Assembly: GCF_017873175.1 (NCBI RefSeq)
Contig: NZ_JAGGJW010000017.1
Coordinates: forward strand, 93,774 to 157,773
DNA from: Neorhizobium petrolearium
Lineage (GTDB): Bacteria; Pseudomonadota; Alphaproteobacteria; Rhizobiales; Rhizobiaceae
Direction: 5' to 3'
DNA length: 64,000 bases
The translations under genes were made by a program, and so were the position numbers. A model generated the notes under the pieces. The model was not told the origin of the DNA, did no database searches, and was given only the letters and a program-made list of their open reading frames with translations. Each line of letters begins with the position of its first letter. Position 1 is the stretch's first letter. This document shows, in pieces, positions 17,560 through 27,041 of this stretch.

Positions 17560-18216
17560 TGCGGGATACGGTCACCAGCTTTGTTGGACGCGTTATATAA
17601 GTTTAAACCGACGCGTTCCTATCAGCGAACCTTCATGGATCATTTATTGTAGATGGAACGAACAGGTGCTCGATGGACAGCATGCGCTGGGTCGGTTCTG
17701 ATCGCTTTCCCCGGCTTGGTTCTCAGAAAAAATTGTCCGATACTTGCCCGATGTCGGCTATGGCTGGGCATGCGACCGAAATCGAAATGGTCGCCTGGAT
17801 CAGGGGCAGAATACTGGGTGTCGCGCTAACTGTTAATGACGGTTGAGTTATTTCCAACGCCGGATCTACGATCGGCATTTGCCCCGATTGTGGATGTCGA
17901 AGCCGGATAACGCCCTCGATCGCCGCATGTGCGCCTTCGCCGGCGGTTTCGGGTTGACCTCCCGTCGTCAATACTTCTGCCCGGCAGACCGGTCCTGTCA
18001 TGTGGCGAAAAGCTAACTATCTCAGCTGCTCAATTTTCCCAAGCCGCTTCGGAACCCTGCTCTACGGACAAAAGTCCAGCGTCGTGCGCAGGGCGAGGGT
18101 ATTTCAAAAAAAGTCCCCTTCGGTCATCGCTCTGAATCCGCTCGCTGAATCGACGATTCCACCGATCGAGCCCTGCAAAGCTGCCGTACATGCACATTGA
18201 CTCATTTTCCAGATTA
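17560..18216. other. Intergenic region between a small gene and the imu operon
   Basis: About 650 bases. Frames up to 90 codons exist on both strands, but none shows a ribosome-binding site, conserved motif or plausible composition. The imu promoter region with the LexA box starts at its right end. Confidence 0.45.
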
Positions 18217-18231
18217 GAACAGATACAGAAC
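18217..18231 (+). promoter_or_regulatory. LexA (SOS) box of the imuA-imuB-dnaE2 operon
   Basis: GAAC-AGATACA-GAAC is a perfect alphaproteobacterial LexA box (GAAC-N7-GAAC). It ends 47 bases before the imuA ATG, the usual position for SOS control of this mutagenesis cassette. Confidence 0.85.
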
Positions 18232-18278
18232 ATATTCGTTTCTCTCAAGCAATAACAGCTCCCGCGAAGAAGGAGACC

Positions 18279-19034
18279 ATGAGCCAATCCGCCTCAACTG
18301 CCGTTCTTTCGGAACTGCGCGAACGCATCGCACATCTGGAAGGTGCCGCCAGCCGCCAGAAGACCGTGCTGCCGTTCGGCGTATCCGACATCGATGACTG
18401 TCTTCCGGGCGGCGGGCTCGCCTATGGCGCCATCCATGAGGTGGCGGGCGGCGGCAATGGTGCGGTGGATGGGGCAGCGGCCGCACTCTTCGTCGGCGGC
18501 ATCGCGGCGCGAACGAAGGGCAAGGTGGTCTGGTGTTTCACCCGCGCCGATCTCTTTGCCCCGGCTCTGGCGCAGGTGGGCTTGCATCCCGACCGGGTGA
18601 TCTATGTCGAGGCGGGCCGCGAGGAGGATGTGCTGGCAAGCTTCGAGGAGGCTCTGCGCTATGGCGGCCTTGGCGCCGTCGTCGCCGAACTGGTGCGCCT
18701 GCCGATGGTCGCTTCGCGCCGGCTGCAGCTCGCCGCCGAAAGCTCCGGCACGATCGGACTGGCGATCCGGCGATGGCGCCGGCAGGCGGAAGCATCGGAT
18801 TTCGGGATGCCGACGGCGGCGGTGACGCGGTGGCGTGTCTCAGTCCTGCCGTCCGAGCCGCTTCCGGTTCCGGGCGTCGGCCGCGGACGCTGGCGCGCGG
18901 AGCTGATGCGGGTGAGAGCAGGGGAGCGCGCGGAATTTGTCATAGGTGCATGTGATGGCCAGGGTCGTATCTGTCTTTCTTCCGACACTGCCGACGGATC
19001 GGGTGAGGCGCGCCGATCCTTCGCTACCGGCTGA
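18279..19034 (+). CDS. imuA: ImuA, RecA-like accessory protein of SOS mutagenesis
   Basis: 251 residues. ImuA proteins are RecA-fold relatives that work with ImuB and DnaE2 in error-prone synthesis across DNA damage. Visible features are LPFGVSDIDDCLPGGGL near the N-terminus, a hydrophobic strand GKVVWCFTRADLFAPAL, and AVVAELVRLP. AAG GAG precedes the ATG. The 3' end overlaps imuB by 80 bases. It is the first gene behind the LexA box. Confidence 0.9.
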   Translation: MSQSASTAVLSELRERIAHLEGAASRQKTVLPFGVSDIDDCLPGGGLAYGAIHEVAGGGNGAVDGAAAALFVGGIAARTKGKVVWCFTRADLFAPALAQVGLHPDRVIYVEAGREEDVLASFEEALRYGGLGAVVAELVRLPMVASRRLQLAAESSGTIGLAIRRWRRQAEASDFGMPTAAVTRWRVSVLPSEPLPVPGVGRGRWRAELMRVRAGERAEFVIGACDGQGRICLSSDTADGSGEARRSFATG

Positions 19035-20469
19035 CAAGCCGCTGGTGATCGTCGCCAAAAGCGGCTCCAAGCGGTGGATTTCTGCCGCCGACACCGCGGC
19101 TCTGAAACTTGGTCTGCATGTCGGCATGCCGGCAGCCAAGGCGCAGGCGCTGGTCCAGGGTCTGATGATCTTCGATGCAGATCCGCATGCCGATGGTGAG
19201 ACTTTGGAACGCCTGTCGCTCTGGGCGCTGACGCAATATTCGCCGGTCGTCGCCATGGACCCGCCGGACGGGATCGTCATGGACACGGAGGGCGCCGATC
19301 ATCTGCAGGGCGGCGAGGAACGGATGCTGTTCGGTCTCGTCAATCGCTTCCGTGCCAAGGGACTGGCCGCCCGCGCAGCGATTGCAGATACTTGGGGCGC
19401 CGCGCATGCGCTGGCGCGGGCGACCCGTCGCGAGACAATCATCGTGCCTCCCGGAAAGATCGCCGAGGCTGTGGAGCGCTTGCCGGTTTCATCCCTGCGC
19501 CTGCCCGCGGAAATCGTCGCCAGCCTGCGCACCCTGGGCTTCGCCACTGTCGGCGAGCTGGCCGCCACGCCGCGCGCGCCGCTGGTGCTGCGCTTTGGCC
19601 CGGAAATCACCCGCCGCCTCGATCAGATGTATGGCCGTCTGGCTGAGCCGATCGATCCGATCCGGCCTGCCGAACTCGTCGAAGTCCATCGCTCCTTCGC
19701 CGAGCCGATCGGCGCCGCTGAAACCATCGAAAAATACATCACCCGTCTGGTCCGGCTGCTTTGCCTGGAGCTTCAGAAGCGCGGGCTCGGCGTCCGGCGT
19801 GTCGATCTCATCGTCCATCGCGTCGACAATACCATTCAGGCCCTGAGGGCAGGGACGGCAAAGCCGGTCCGTGACGCGGCTTGGCTGACGAAGCTGTTCA
19901 ACGACCGCATCGAAAACATCGAACCCGGTTTCGGTATCGAGAAGCTGACGCTCGCCGCCATCATGGTCGAGCCGCTGGCGGAAAAGCAGAATGCCTCCTC
20001 GCTCATCGAGGAGGAAGTCAAGGATGTCACGCCGCTGATCGATATCCTCGGCAATCGCGGCGGCCAGCGGATCTACCGAGCCGCGCCGGTGGCAAGCGAT
20101 GTGCCGGAACGCAGCGTCCGGCGGGTTGATCCTACAGCCGAAGAGAAGGGAGAGACCTGGCCGTCGCAATGGCAGCGGCCGCCGCGACTGCTCGCCCGGC
20201 CGCAGCTGATCGAGGTGATCGCATTGCTGCCGGACCATCCGCCGGTCTCGATCACCTGGCGGGGCAGGCGTCACCGGGTGGCGCGCGCTGACGGGCCGGA
20301 GCGGATCTTTGGAGAATGGTGGCTGAGACGATCGGAGTTTCGGGCGGTCAGGGACTATTTCATCGTTGAAAGCGAGAGCGGTGAGCGCTTCTGGATCTTT
20401 CGTTTGGGCGACGGCGTCGATGCCGGAACCGGGTCGCACAAGTGGTACCTACATGGGCTTTTCGCATGA
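18955..20469 (+). CDS. imuB: ImuB, Y-family-like polymerase subunit without catalytic site
   Basis: 504 residues. ImuB has the fold of Y-family DNA polymerases but lacks their catalytic acidic residues and acts as the hub that binds the beta clamp, ImuA and DnaE2. The start MARVVSVFLPTLPTDR, the palm-like MDTEGADHLQGGE, the helix-hairpin-helix-like SLRTLGFATVGELAATP and the C-terminal WRGRRHRVARADGPERI segment are typical. ATG 18955 is chosen over upstream GTG codons because it gives the family N-terminus. It is coupled to dnaE2 through an ATGA overlap. Confidence 0.92.
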   Translation: MARVVSVFLPTLPTDRVRRADPSLPADKPLVIVAKSGSKRWISAADTAALKLGLHVGMPAAKAQALVQGLMIFDADPHADGETLERLSLWALTQYSPVVAMDPPDGIVMDTEGADHLQGGEERMLFGLVNRFRAKGLAARAAIADTWGAAHALARATRRETIIVPPGKIAEAVERLPVSSLRLPAEIVASLRTLGFATVGELAATPRAPLVLRFGPEITRRLDQMYGRLAEPIDPIRPAELVEVHRSFAEPIGAAETIEKYITRLVRLLCLELQKRGLGVRRVDLIVHRVDNTIQALRAGTAKPVRDAAWLTKLFNDRIENIEPGFGIEKLTLAAIMVEPLAEKQNASSLIEEEVKDVTPLIDILGNRGGQRIYRAAPVASDVPERSVRRVDPTAEEKGETWPSQWQRPPRLLARPQLIEVIALLPDHPPVSITWRGRRHRVARADGPERIFGEWWLRRSEFRAVRDYFIVESESGERFWIFRLGDGVDAGTGSHKWYLHGLFA

Positions 20470-23400
20470 GATACGCGGAGTTGCAGGTCACGACGCATTT
20501 TTCGTTTCTCCGGGGCGCCTCGTCGGCCGAGGAACTGTTCGCCACCGCCAAGCTCATGGGCATCGAAGCGCTCGGCATCGTCGATCGCAACAGCCTGGCC
20601 GGGATCGTCCGGGCGCTGGAAGCGTCACGGGCGACAGGCCTGAGGCTGGTCGTCGGCTGCCGGCTCGATCTGGCGGACGGCATGTCGATCCTGGTCTACC
20701 CGACCGACCGCGCCGCCTATTCGCGTTTGACGCGGTTGCTGACTTTGGGAAAGGGCAGGGGCGGCAAAGCGAACTGCATCCTGCATCTCGACGATGTCGC
20801 CCATTATGCCGAGGGCCTGATCGGCATCCTCGTGCCGGACATGCCGGACGAGACCTGCGCCATGCAGCTCAGGAAGATGGCAGAGATTTTTGGGGATCGC
20901 GCCTATCTGTCGCTGAGCCTGCGCCGGCGGCCGAACGACCAACTGCGGCTTCACACGCTTTCCAACATGGCGGCGCGCTACCGGGTCAGGACAGTCGTTA
21001 CGAATGACGTGCTGTTCCATGAGCCGCCGCGCCGGCAGCTTCAGGATATCGTCACCTGTGTTCGCGAGAAGACGACCATCGATTCCGTCGGCTTCGATCG
21101 CGAACGTTTCGCCGATCGCCATCTGAAGCCGCCGGAGGAGATGGCCCGCCTCTTCCCCCGCTATCCCGAGGCATTGGCGCGCACGATGGAGATCGTAAGG
21201 CGCTGTACGTTTTCGCTCGAGGAACTGGTCTACCAGTATCCCGAGGAAGCCCTGATCCCCGGCATGACGGCGCAGCAGTCACTGGAGCATTATACCTGGG
21301 AGGGTGTGAAGACCCGCTATCCGGAAGGCCTGCCGGCCCATGTCGAACAGACCATCCGCCATGAGCTCTGCCTGATCGAGACGATGAAATACGCCCCCTA
21401 TTTCCTGACCGTCTTCTCGATCGTCCGATACGCCCGCTCCCAGAACATTCTCTGCCAGGGCCGCGGTTCTGCCGCCAATTCCGCCGTTTGCTACGTCCTC
21501 GGCATCACCTCCATCGATCCGGAAACCAACGACCTGCTGTTCGAACGGTTCGTCAGTCAGGAGCGCGACGAGCCGCCGGATATCGATGTGGATTTTGAAC
21601 ACGAACGGCGCGAGGAGGTCATCCAGTGGATCTACAAGACCTACGGCCATGACAAGGCGGCTCTCTGCTCGACCGTCACCCGCTATCGCACCAAGGGTGC
21701 GATCCGCGACGTCGGCAAGGCCTTCGGCTTGTCGGAGGACCTGATCAAGGCGCTGTCCTCCGGCGTCTGGTCCTGGTCGGAAGAGGTCGGCGAAAAGCAG
21801 GTCCGCGACCTCGGGCTCAACCCGGAGGATTATCGGCTGGCGCTGACGTTGCAGCTGGCGCAACAACTGATGGGCACGCCTCGGCACCTCGGCCAGCATC
21901 CTGGCGGCTTTGTCCTGACCCACGATCGATTGGACCACCTGGCGCCGATCGAGCCTGCAAGCATGCCCGACCGATACGTCATCGAATGGGACAAGGATGA
22001 CGTCGAAGCCTTGAAGATGATGAAGGTCGACGTGCTGGCGCTCGGCATGCTGACCTGCATGGCGAAGGCCTTCGCGCTGCTGAAGCAGGAGAAGAATATC
22101 CCGCTCGACCTGGCGTCCATCCCTCAGGAGGATCCTGCGACCTACGCGATGATCCGCAAGGCCGATACCCTCGGTACCTTCCAGATCGAGAGCCGGGCGC
22201 AGATGGCGATGTTGCCGCGCATGAAGCCCGAGACATTTTACGATCTCGTCATCCAGGTGGCGATCGTCCGGCCAGGGCCGATCCAGGGCGACATGGTCCA
22301 CCCGTATCTGCGCCGACGCGAGGGCAGGGAGCCTGTCGACTATCCGACGCCGGAGCTGGAGGCGGTTTTGAGCAAGACGCTCGGTGTGCCCTTGTTCCAG
22401 GAGAGCGCCATGAAGGTGGCGATGGTCTGCGCCGGATTTTCGGCCGGAGAGGCCGATCAGCTGCGCCGGGCGATGGCGACGTTCAAGTTTACGGGCGGAG
22501 TGAGCCGGTTCAAGGACAAGCTCGTGTCCGGCATGATCCGCAATGGTTATTCGCCGGAATTCGCCGAGCGGACGTTTGGCCAACTGGAGGGTTTCGGGTC
22601 CTATGGTTTTCCCGAAAGCCACGCCGCCTCTTTCGCGCTGATTGCCTATGCTTCGAACTATGTGAAGTGCCATTATCCGGACGTGTTCTGCGCCGCACTT
22701 TTGAATGCGCAGCCGATGGGGTTCTACATGCCGGCGCAGATCGTCGCCGATGCCAAAAAGCATGGTGTCGAGGTCCGGCCGGTCTGCACCAACCGGTCCC
22801 GGTGGGACTGCACGCTGGAGCCGATCGGCCGTACCGGCAAGCATGCAGTCCGGCTCGGAATGCGGCTTGTGAAAGGTCTTCCGGTCGCCGATGCTGCCCG
22901 TATTGTTGCCGCACGGACCGATGAGCCGTTCGTTTCCATCGACGACATGTGGCGCCGCTGCGGTGTGCCGACCGCCTCGCTCGTCAAGATGGCAGAGGCG
23001 GATACCTTCCGCTCTTCCCTCGGCCTTGAACGGCGCGATGCGCTCTGGGCGATCGAAGCGCTGCGCGACGAGCCGCTTCCCCTGTTTGCCGCGGCCGCAG
23101 AGCGGGAAGCGCGCGCGATCGCCGAGCAGCAGGAGCCGGATGTAATACTCCGGCAGATGACCGAAGGGCACAATGTCGTGGAGGACTACAGCCACACCGG
23201 GCTGACCCTGCGTCATCACCCATTGAGTTTCCTGCGCCAGGATCTGGCCTGCAAGAGGATCGTGACCTGCTCGGAAGCGATGACGGCACGAGACGGCCAA
23301 TGGCTGATGGCGGCCGGCCTGGTGCTGGTGCGGCAGATGCCGGGGTCAGCCAAGGGCGTCGTGTTCGTGACGATCGAGGACGAAACCGGCGTGGCGAATG

Positions 23401-23729
23401 TCGTGGTCTGGCCGAAACTCTTCGAGCGCTCACGCCGGATTCTGCTCGGATCCAGCATGCTGGCGATCAACAGCAGGATCCAGCGGGAAGGGGAGGTCGT
23501 CCACCTGGTCGCCCAGCAGCTGTTCGATCTCTCTGCGGATCTCTCCAGTCTGACGGAACGCGACGGCAACTTTCGGCCGCCGACGGGGCGCGGGGACGAA
23601 TTTGTTCACGGCGCCCCGGGGATGCCCGATCCGCGTGGAAAACCTCCGGCATCCGTTCGCGCGAAGGACATTTTCGAGCCCGACCGGCACATCGACACAT
23701 TGAAGATCAAGAGCCGGAATTTTCAATGA
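20466..23729 (+). CDS. dnaE2: DnaE2, error-prone DNA polymerase III alpha subunit
   Basis: 1087 residues, slightly shorter than replicative DnaE. The N-terminal PHP domain starts YAELQVTTHFSFLRGASS. The polymerase core has PDIDVDFEHERR with the catalytic aspartates, GRGSAANS and HLGQHPGGFVL. The C-terminal part holds helix-hairpin-helix and OB-fold segments (VFVTIEDETGVANVVVW). It extends DNA past lesions together with ImuA/ImuB. The ATG overlaps the imuB stop (ATGA), and the operon is under the LexA box at 18217. Confidence 0.95.
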   Translation: MRYAELQVTTHFSFLRGASSAEELFATAKLMGIEALGIVDRNSLAGIVRALEASRATGLRLVVGCRLDLADGMSILVYPTDRAAYSRLTRLLTLGKGRGGKANCILHLDDVAHYAEGLIGILVPDMPDETCAMQLRKMAEIFGDRAYLSLSLRRRPNDQLRLHTLSNMAARYRVRTVVTNDVLFHEPPRRQLQDIVTCVREKTTIDSVGFDRERFADRHLKPPEEMARLFPRYPEALARTMEIVRRCTFSLEELVYQYPEEALIPGMTAQQSLEHYTWEGVKTRYPEGLPAHVEQTIRHELCLIETMKYAPYFLTVFSIVRYARSQNILCQGRGSAANSAVCYVLGITSIDPETNDLLFERFVSQERDEPPDIDVDFEHERREEVIQWIYKTYGHDKAALCSTVTRYRTKGAIRDVGKAFGLSEDLIKALSSGVWSWSEEVGEKQVRDLGLNPEDYRLALTLQLAQQLMGTPRHLGQHPGGFVLTHDRLDHLAPIEPASMPDRYVIEWDKDDVEALKMMKVDVLALGMLTCMAKAFALLKQEKNIPLDLASIPQEDPATYAMIRKADTLGTFQIESRAQMAMLPRMKPETFYDLVIQVAIVRPGPIQGDMVHPYLRRREGREPVDYPTPELEAVLSKTLGVPLFQESAMKVAMVCAGFSAGEADQLRRAMATFKFTGGVSRFKDKLVSGMIRNGYSPEFAERTFGQLEGFGSYGFPESHAASFALIAYASNYVKCHYPDVFCAALLNAQPMGFYMPAQIVADAKKHGVEVRPVCTNRSRWDCTLEPIGRTGKHAVRLGMRLVKGLPVADAARIVAARTDEPFVSIDDMWRRCGVPTASLVKMAEADTFRSSLGLERRDALWAIEALRDEPLPLFAAAAEREARAIAEQQEPDVILRQMTEGHNVVEDYSHTGLTLRHHPLSFLRQDLACKRIVTCSEAMTARDGQWLMAAGLVLVRQMPGSAKGVVFVTIEDETGVANVVVWPKLFERSRRILLGSSMLAINSRIQREGEVVHLVAQQLFDLSADLSSLTERDGNFRPPTGRGDEFVHGAPGMPDPRGKPPASVRAKDIFEPDRHIDTLKIKSRNFQ

Positions 23730-23751
23730 CGGAAACGGCACTGGAGCCGGA

Positions 23752-23955
23752 TCAAAGCACGCTGACGTTCTCAGCCTTCGATTTTCCGGTCTTCCGGTCC
23801 TGGCCCAGATCGTAGCTTACCTTCTGACCTTCCCGCAGAAGATCGCCATACTGCACGGCTGAGACATGCACGAAAACATCCGCTCCGCCGTTCTCAGGGG
23901 TGATGAACCCAAAGCCTTTGTCTGTATTGAAAAATTTCACGGTTCCGGTCGGCAT
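23752..23955 (-). CDS. Cold-shock-domain protein
   Basis: 67-residue CspA-type single-strand nucleic-acid-binding protein. RNP1 (KGFGFI) and RNP2 (VFVHVSA) are both intact. It probably acts as an RNA chaperone. AGGAG lies upstream of the ATG at 23955. The gene faces the end of dnaE2 with only 22 bases between the stop codons, so the transcripts converge. Confidence 0.92.
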   Translation of the reverse strand: MPTGTVKFFNTDKGFGFITPENGGADVFVHVSAVQYGDLLREGQKVSYDLGQDRKTGKSKAENVSVL

Positions 23956-24266
23956 GAAAGCTCCTGATCAATGCGCGGCGACTTTCCGCGATTGGAACCT
24001 ATAGCTGATTTGGCGTCCCATCAATGGCTTGTATATTTGCCGCTAAACATCAATACGCACCTGATCCAGGCGCTGCTCGGCAACTGAGCAAGCTTCAGGC
24101 ACTTGTCGTCCCTGACGATACCGGTGAGGTTTTTGCCGGTTTGCTGGACAGGCTTGAGCAAGCCGAATGCCGCCTCGCGACAGAACGTTCTATCTCCCGC
24201 GGCCACTCACCCAACACGGTTTCCGCCTGAGTTGCCGCTCAAACGATGCGTCGGCTTTGAAGGCAA
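23956..24266. other. Upstream region of the cold-shock gene
   Basis: About 310 bases that should hold the promoter and 5' leader of the cold-shock gene. No clear coding frame. The minus-strand terminator at 24267 closes the next unit. Confidence 0.4.
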
Positions 24267-24299
24267 TAAAAAAGGCCGGGGCGAAATCGCACCGACCTT
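24267..24299 (-). terminator. Intrinsic terminator on the minus strand
   Basis: Read on the minus strand: a 12-bp stem (AAGGTCGGTGCG paired with CGCCCCGGCCTT, one wobble, one mismatch), an ATTT loop, then six T. It begins five bases after a tandem stop TGATGA at 24307-24302. Confidence 0.7.
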
Positions 24300-24304
24300 C
24301 CTCA

Positions 24305-24397
24305 TCATCGCTTACTCACCAGTGCCAGTACATCCGTGGTCAAAAGTCTCGAAGCGACGGCGGCGATTGCGAGCGGCGAATTCATTTCAGCGCTCAT
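24305..24397 (-). CDS. Possible 30-residue peptide ending at a terminator
   Basis: The frame ends in a tandem TGATGA five bases before a strong terminator, which suggests a real transcript end. The shortest reading starts at ATG 24397 and gives MSAEMNSPLAIAAVASRLL and on to VSKR, a small amphipathic peptide. No good ribosome-binding site is seen. The frame stays open upstream to 24688, but that part does not look protein-like. A small RNA ending at the terminator is an equally good reading. Confidence 0.3.
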   Translation of the reverse strand: MSAEMNSPLAIAAVASRLLTTDVLALVSKR

Positions 24398-24632
24398 CAG
24401 CAATGCCGATGTGCTGGATATAGACAGCCAATGTGTTGAAAAGAAGTTCACAGATACCAGCACGGCTGAATGACACCGGCGGCTTCGCCGTCCGCTCTTT
24501 ACGACGTGGTCCGGTTCCTGGGTCTGTTGACGTTTCCGTAAGCACTGGCCACGCCTTTGCTTGCTGTCGTTGGCCCTTTTCCCATAGGTTTCCTGCGCCA
24601 TGTAGTCCCGAGGTAACCAGGCGGGGTTCGAT

Positions 24633-25526
24633 ATGGACGAGATCGTCAAACAGCTTCTCCACCTTTCTGCGCGCACCGAAACCCTCATTGCGATCTATGA
24701 TGGCGATGACCGGCTGCGGTATGCCAACAACGCATTCCGTTCCGCCTATTTCATCGAGCCCGATGAAACTCCTCTATGGCCGGATCTCATGCGACGGAAT
24801 TTCGAGCTGGGGCGGGGGACGGCCATCCGAGCGAATTTCGAAGACTGGTTGCGATCGACGCAGTCGCGGCGCGGCAAGATCGGCTATCGGGCTTTCGAGA
24901 CGGATCTGATCGACGGTCGCTGGTTCTGGATGACGGAGACGATCGAGAAGAACGGCTGGATGCTGTGCATCGCGAGCGACATTACCACCTTACGCGCCAA
25001 AGGCAGGAGCGTCCGGCAAGATCGCGATCAGGCGATCAAGGCCTCTCAGACGGACGAACTGACCGGCGTCGCCAACCGCCGCTTCGTGATGGCACGTATC
25101 GAGGACATGCTGGTAGCCGCGCAACATGGGAACGAAGGATGCCTGGCCGTGTTCGATATCGACAATTTCAAGTACATCAACGATCGGCTCGGCCACCACG
25201 CCGGAGATCTCGTCCTGCGCGACTTCGCTCACCGCATTCATCAAAACGTTCGCCGCACCGACTGTTTTGGGCGCGTTGGCGGAGAAGAGTTCATTCTGGT
25301 GATGCCGGAAACAGGATCCGAGGAATCTATCGCCATTGTGGAGCGCATGTTGAGCGTGATCCGGTTCTCCCGCCCGCTGCCTGAATCTCCCGACTTCAGC
25401 TACACGTGCTCGGCGGGCATCGCCGTCTGCCAGCCGGAAGACAACGTTTCGGATCTTTATCGGCGCGCCGATCAGGCGCTCTATTCAGCCAAAATGAGCG
25501 GTCGGGACAGGGTACGTGCGGCCTAA
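24633..25526 (+). CDS. PAS-GGDEF diguanylate cyclase
   Basis: 297 residues, soluble. A PAS-like N-terminal domain (ETLIAIYDGDDRLRYANNAF, and GRWFWMTET) is followed by a GGDEF domain from about 140 with TDELTGVANRR, DIDNFKYINDRLGHHAGD and the active-site loop GGEEF. The catalytic residues are intact, so it should make c-di-GMP from two GTP. There is no RxxD inhibitory site directly before GGEEF. It stands alone between the terminator and the SRAP pair; the signal sensed by the PAS domain is unknown. Confidence 0.9.
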   Translation: MDEIVKQLLHLSARTETLIAIYDGDDRLRYANNAFRSAYFIEPDETPLWPDLMRRNFELGRGTAIRANFEDWLRSTQSRRGKIGYRAFETDLIDGRWFWMTETIEKNGWMLCIASDITTLRAKGRSVRQDRDQAIKASQTDELTGVANRRFVMARIEDMLVAAQHGNEGCLAVFDIDNFKYINDRLGHHAGDLVLRDFAHRIHQNVRRTDCFGRVGGEEFILVMPETGSEESIAIVERMLSVIRFSRPLPESPDFSYTCSAGIAVCQPEDNVSDLYRRADQALYSAKMSGRDRVRAA

Positions 25527-25584
25527 GGATGATCGCCGGTAGGGAAGGCCGCAATGCAGGCGAGAACAAGGACCGTCAACCGGA

Positions 25585-26175
25585 TCAGGCGACCTGCTCG
25601 ACGTGCAGCGTACCCAATGCCAGTGGCTTGATCAGGGTTTTTGCCGAAATCGACGGATTGAGCCAGTCCGCCCAGGCGCTGCGGTCCAGAATGACGATCT
25701 GCCGGTCGTGATAGGGCGAAATGTCGGGACCAGGAGGCATAGTCAGCATGGTGAAGGCCTCTCCGACTTCCGGCGTCTGCCGCCAGATGCCGGCGATGCA
25801 GAAGATCGGTTCATCCTTCTTGGTGAACAGCCATTTGTCCTTGCGCTTCTTCGACTTGTCTTCGGGATCCGTAAACTCATAAAAGCCGTCGGCGACAATC
25901 AGGCATCGGTTCGACCCGAACTCACGTCCCTCCGAGCGAAAATTATAGACCGGCCGCTTGTTGGGTCCGGGCCAGCTCCAGCGCCGCTGCACCATATCAG
26001 CCTCACCAGCGGCGCCGTCAATTGTCCGGATGATCGGCGCGGTATCGGTGATCTTGATGTCCTCCCGCGCCTGGACGTTGGGCACGCCTTCCGAGAACCG
26101 GATCTTGATCTTCAGGTCGGCGAAATCCTCGGCGATCGCGGCGGCATCCACCATCAATCTATAATCATTGCACAT
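25585..26175 (-). CDS. SRAP-family protein (HMCES/YedK type), canonical
   Basis: 196 residues. SRAP proteins shield abasic sites in single-stranded DNA by forming a DNA-protein crosslink through Cys2. This protein has Met1-Cys2 (MCNDYR), the Asn of VYNFRSEG, the Glu of DGFYEF and the His of YHDRQ, so the full active-site set (YedK Cys2, Asn75, Glu105, His160) is present. GGAGG precedes the ATG. Next to it on the opposite strand is a second SRAP gene lacking key residues. No LexA box was found on this side. Confidence 0.92.
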   Translation of the reverse strand: MCNDYRLMVDAAAIAEDFADLKIKIRFSEGVPNVQAREDIKITDTAPIIRTIDGAAGEADMVQRRWSWPGPNKRPVYNFRSEGREFGSNRCLIVADGFYEFTDPEDKSKKRKDKWLFTKKDEPIFCIAGIWRQTPEVGEAFTMLTMPPGPDISPYHDRQIVILDRSAWADWLNPSISAKTLIKPLALGTLHVEQVA

Positions 26176-26403
26176 GTTTCCTCCGTCGCGCCGCGGGTTG
26201 CTTCAGTCACGTCACGCCGCTCCAGGTGCGGCAGATGCTCGCCTTGATCTCGCTCGAACCGAACGAGCAGTTCCTCGGCCTCGTTCTTTGGCAATCGCCA
26301 CCCGGCCGAGCTTGTGACGTTCGGTCTCATCGGAGCGCATCCTGCCACGCTAACAGGTCCTGGCTTACTCCTCAAACCGTGACCATGTTTGCATCTCAAT
26401 CAT

Positions 26404-26418
26404 GTTCCTGATATGTTC
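26404..26418 (+). promoter_or_regulatory. LexA (SOS) box upstream of the divergent SRAP paralogue
   Basis: GTTC-CTGATAT-GTTC is a perfect GTTC-N7-GTTC LexA box. It ends eight bases before the ATG at 26427, where it would overlap the transcription start. Confidence 0.8.
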
Positions 26419-26426
26419 TTCTCGTT

Positions 26427-26933
26427 ATGGACGTGAAGCTATTCGATCCCGAAGCGTCACTTGAAGAACGCCGTCTTGTGATCAGACGTTCCGGTGACGA
26501 GATTGAGATGGTGGAATTGCCATGGGGCCTTCAGCCGTCCGAGACGAGCGGCAGCCCCTTCACGGTGGTTCGTGCCGAGGGCAGACGTTTTCCGACGCAC
26601 CGATGTCTCATTCCCGCTTCCGAATTCCGGCACAGGAGCCGCGGCAAAGGCTATCGCTTCTCTCTCGCCAGCAGCGACTGGTTCTACTTCGCCGGCATCT
26701 GGCGGCCCAAGACGCGGGATTGGCCGGAAGCCTATGCGATCCTGACGATCGAATCGAACGCCGATATCGCGCCATTCCATGATCGCCAGATGGCGGTTCT
26801 GCCAAGAAAGGACCGCATGGACTGGATTGATCTGATGCGCCGGGAAGAGGAGCTGCTGCGTCCCTTGCCTCCCGGAGCCTTCAAGATCTCGGAGGATCGC
26901 GCCGAGCCCGAGGAGGCGAGATTCGCCTTCTGA
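26427..26933 (+). CDS. SRAP-domain paralogue lacking the catalytic Cys and Asn
   Basis: 168 residues. The SRAP fold is clear: PWGLQPSE, RFPTHRCLIPASEF, YFAGIW, ILTIESNADIAPFHDRQMAVL. The Glu (ASEF) and His (FHDRQ) of the active site are kept. The N-terminus begins MDVKLFDP, with no Cys2, and the position of the conserved Asn is taken by Val-Val-Arg-Ala-Glu. It cannot form the usual thiazolidine crosslink, so it may bind DNA without crosslinking, act as a decoy, or be a regulator. It starts eight bases after a LexA box, so expression should rise with DNA damage. It lies divergent to the canonical SRAP gene, 250 bases away. Confidence 0.8.
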   Translation: MDVKLFDPEASLEERRLVIRRSGDEIEMVELPWGLQPSETSGSPFTVVRAEGRRFPTHRCLIPASEFRHRSRGKGYRFSLASSDWFYFAGIWRPKTRDWPEAYAILTIESNADIAPFHDRQMAVLPRKDRMDWIDLMRREEELLRPLPPGAFKISEDRAEPEEARFAF

Positions 26934-27041
26934 AGTGGCCGGCACGAGGGATTGCAGACTCAGTCGATGAGGTCCTTGAAGGCGTTCCGCGCCCTTACAA
27001 TATCTATTTCAGGACCATTGGTGGCACGAAAGGAGGAAGAA

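Noticed and set aside
17723..18001. 92-codon minus-strand frame before imuA
   Set aside because: No ribosome-binding site, no conserved pattern and unusual composition.
21279..23300. 673-codon open frame antisense to dnaE2
   Set aside because: Same reason: dnaE2 is intact with catalytic motifs, and the antisense frame shows no recognisable domain.
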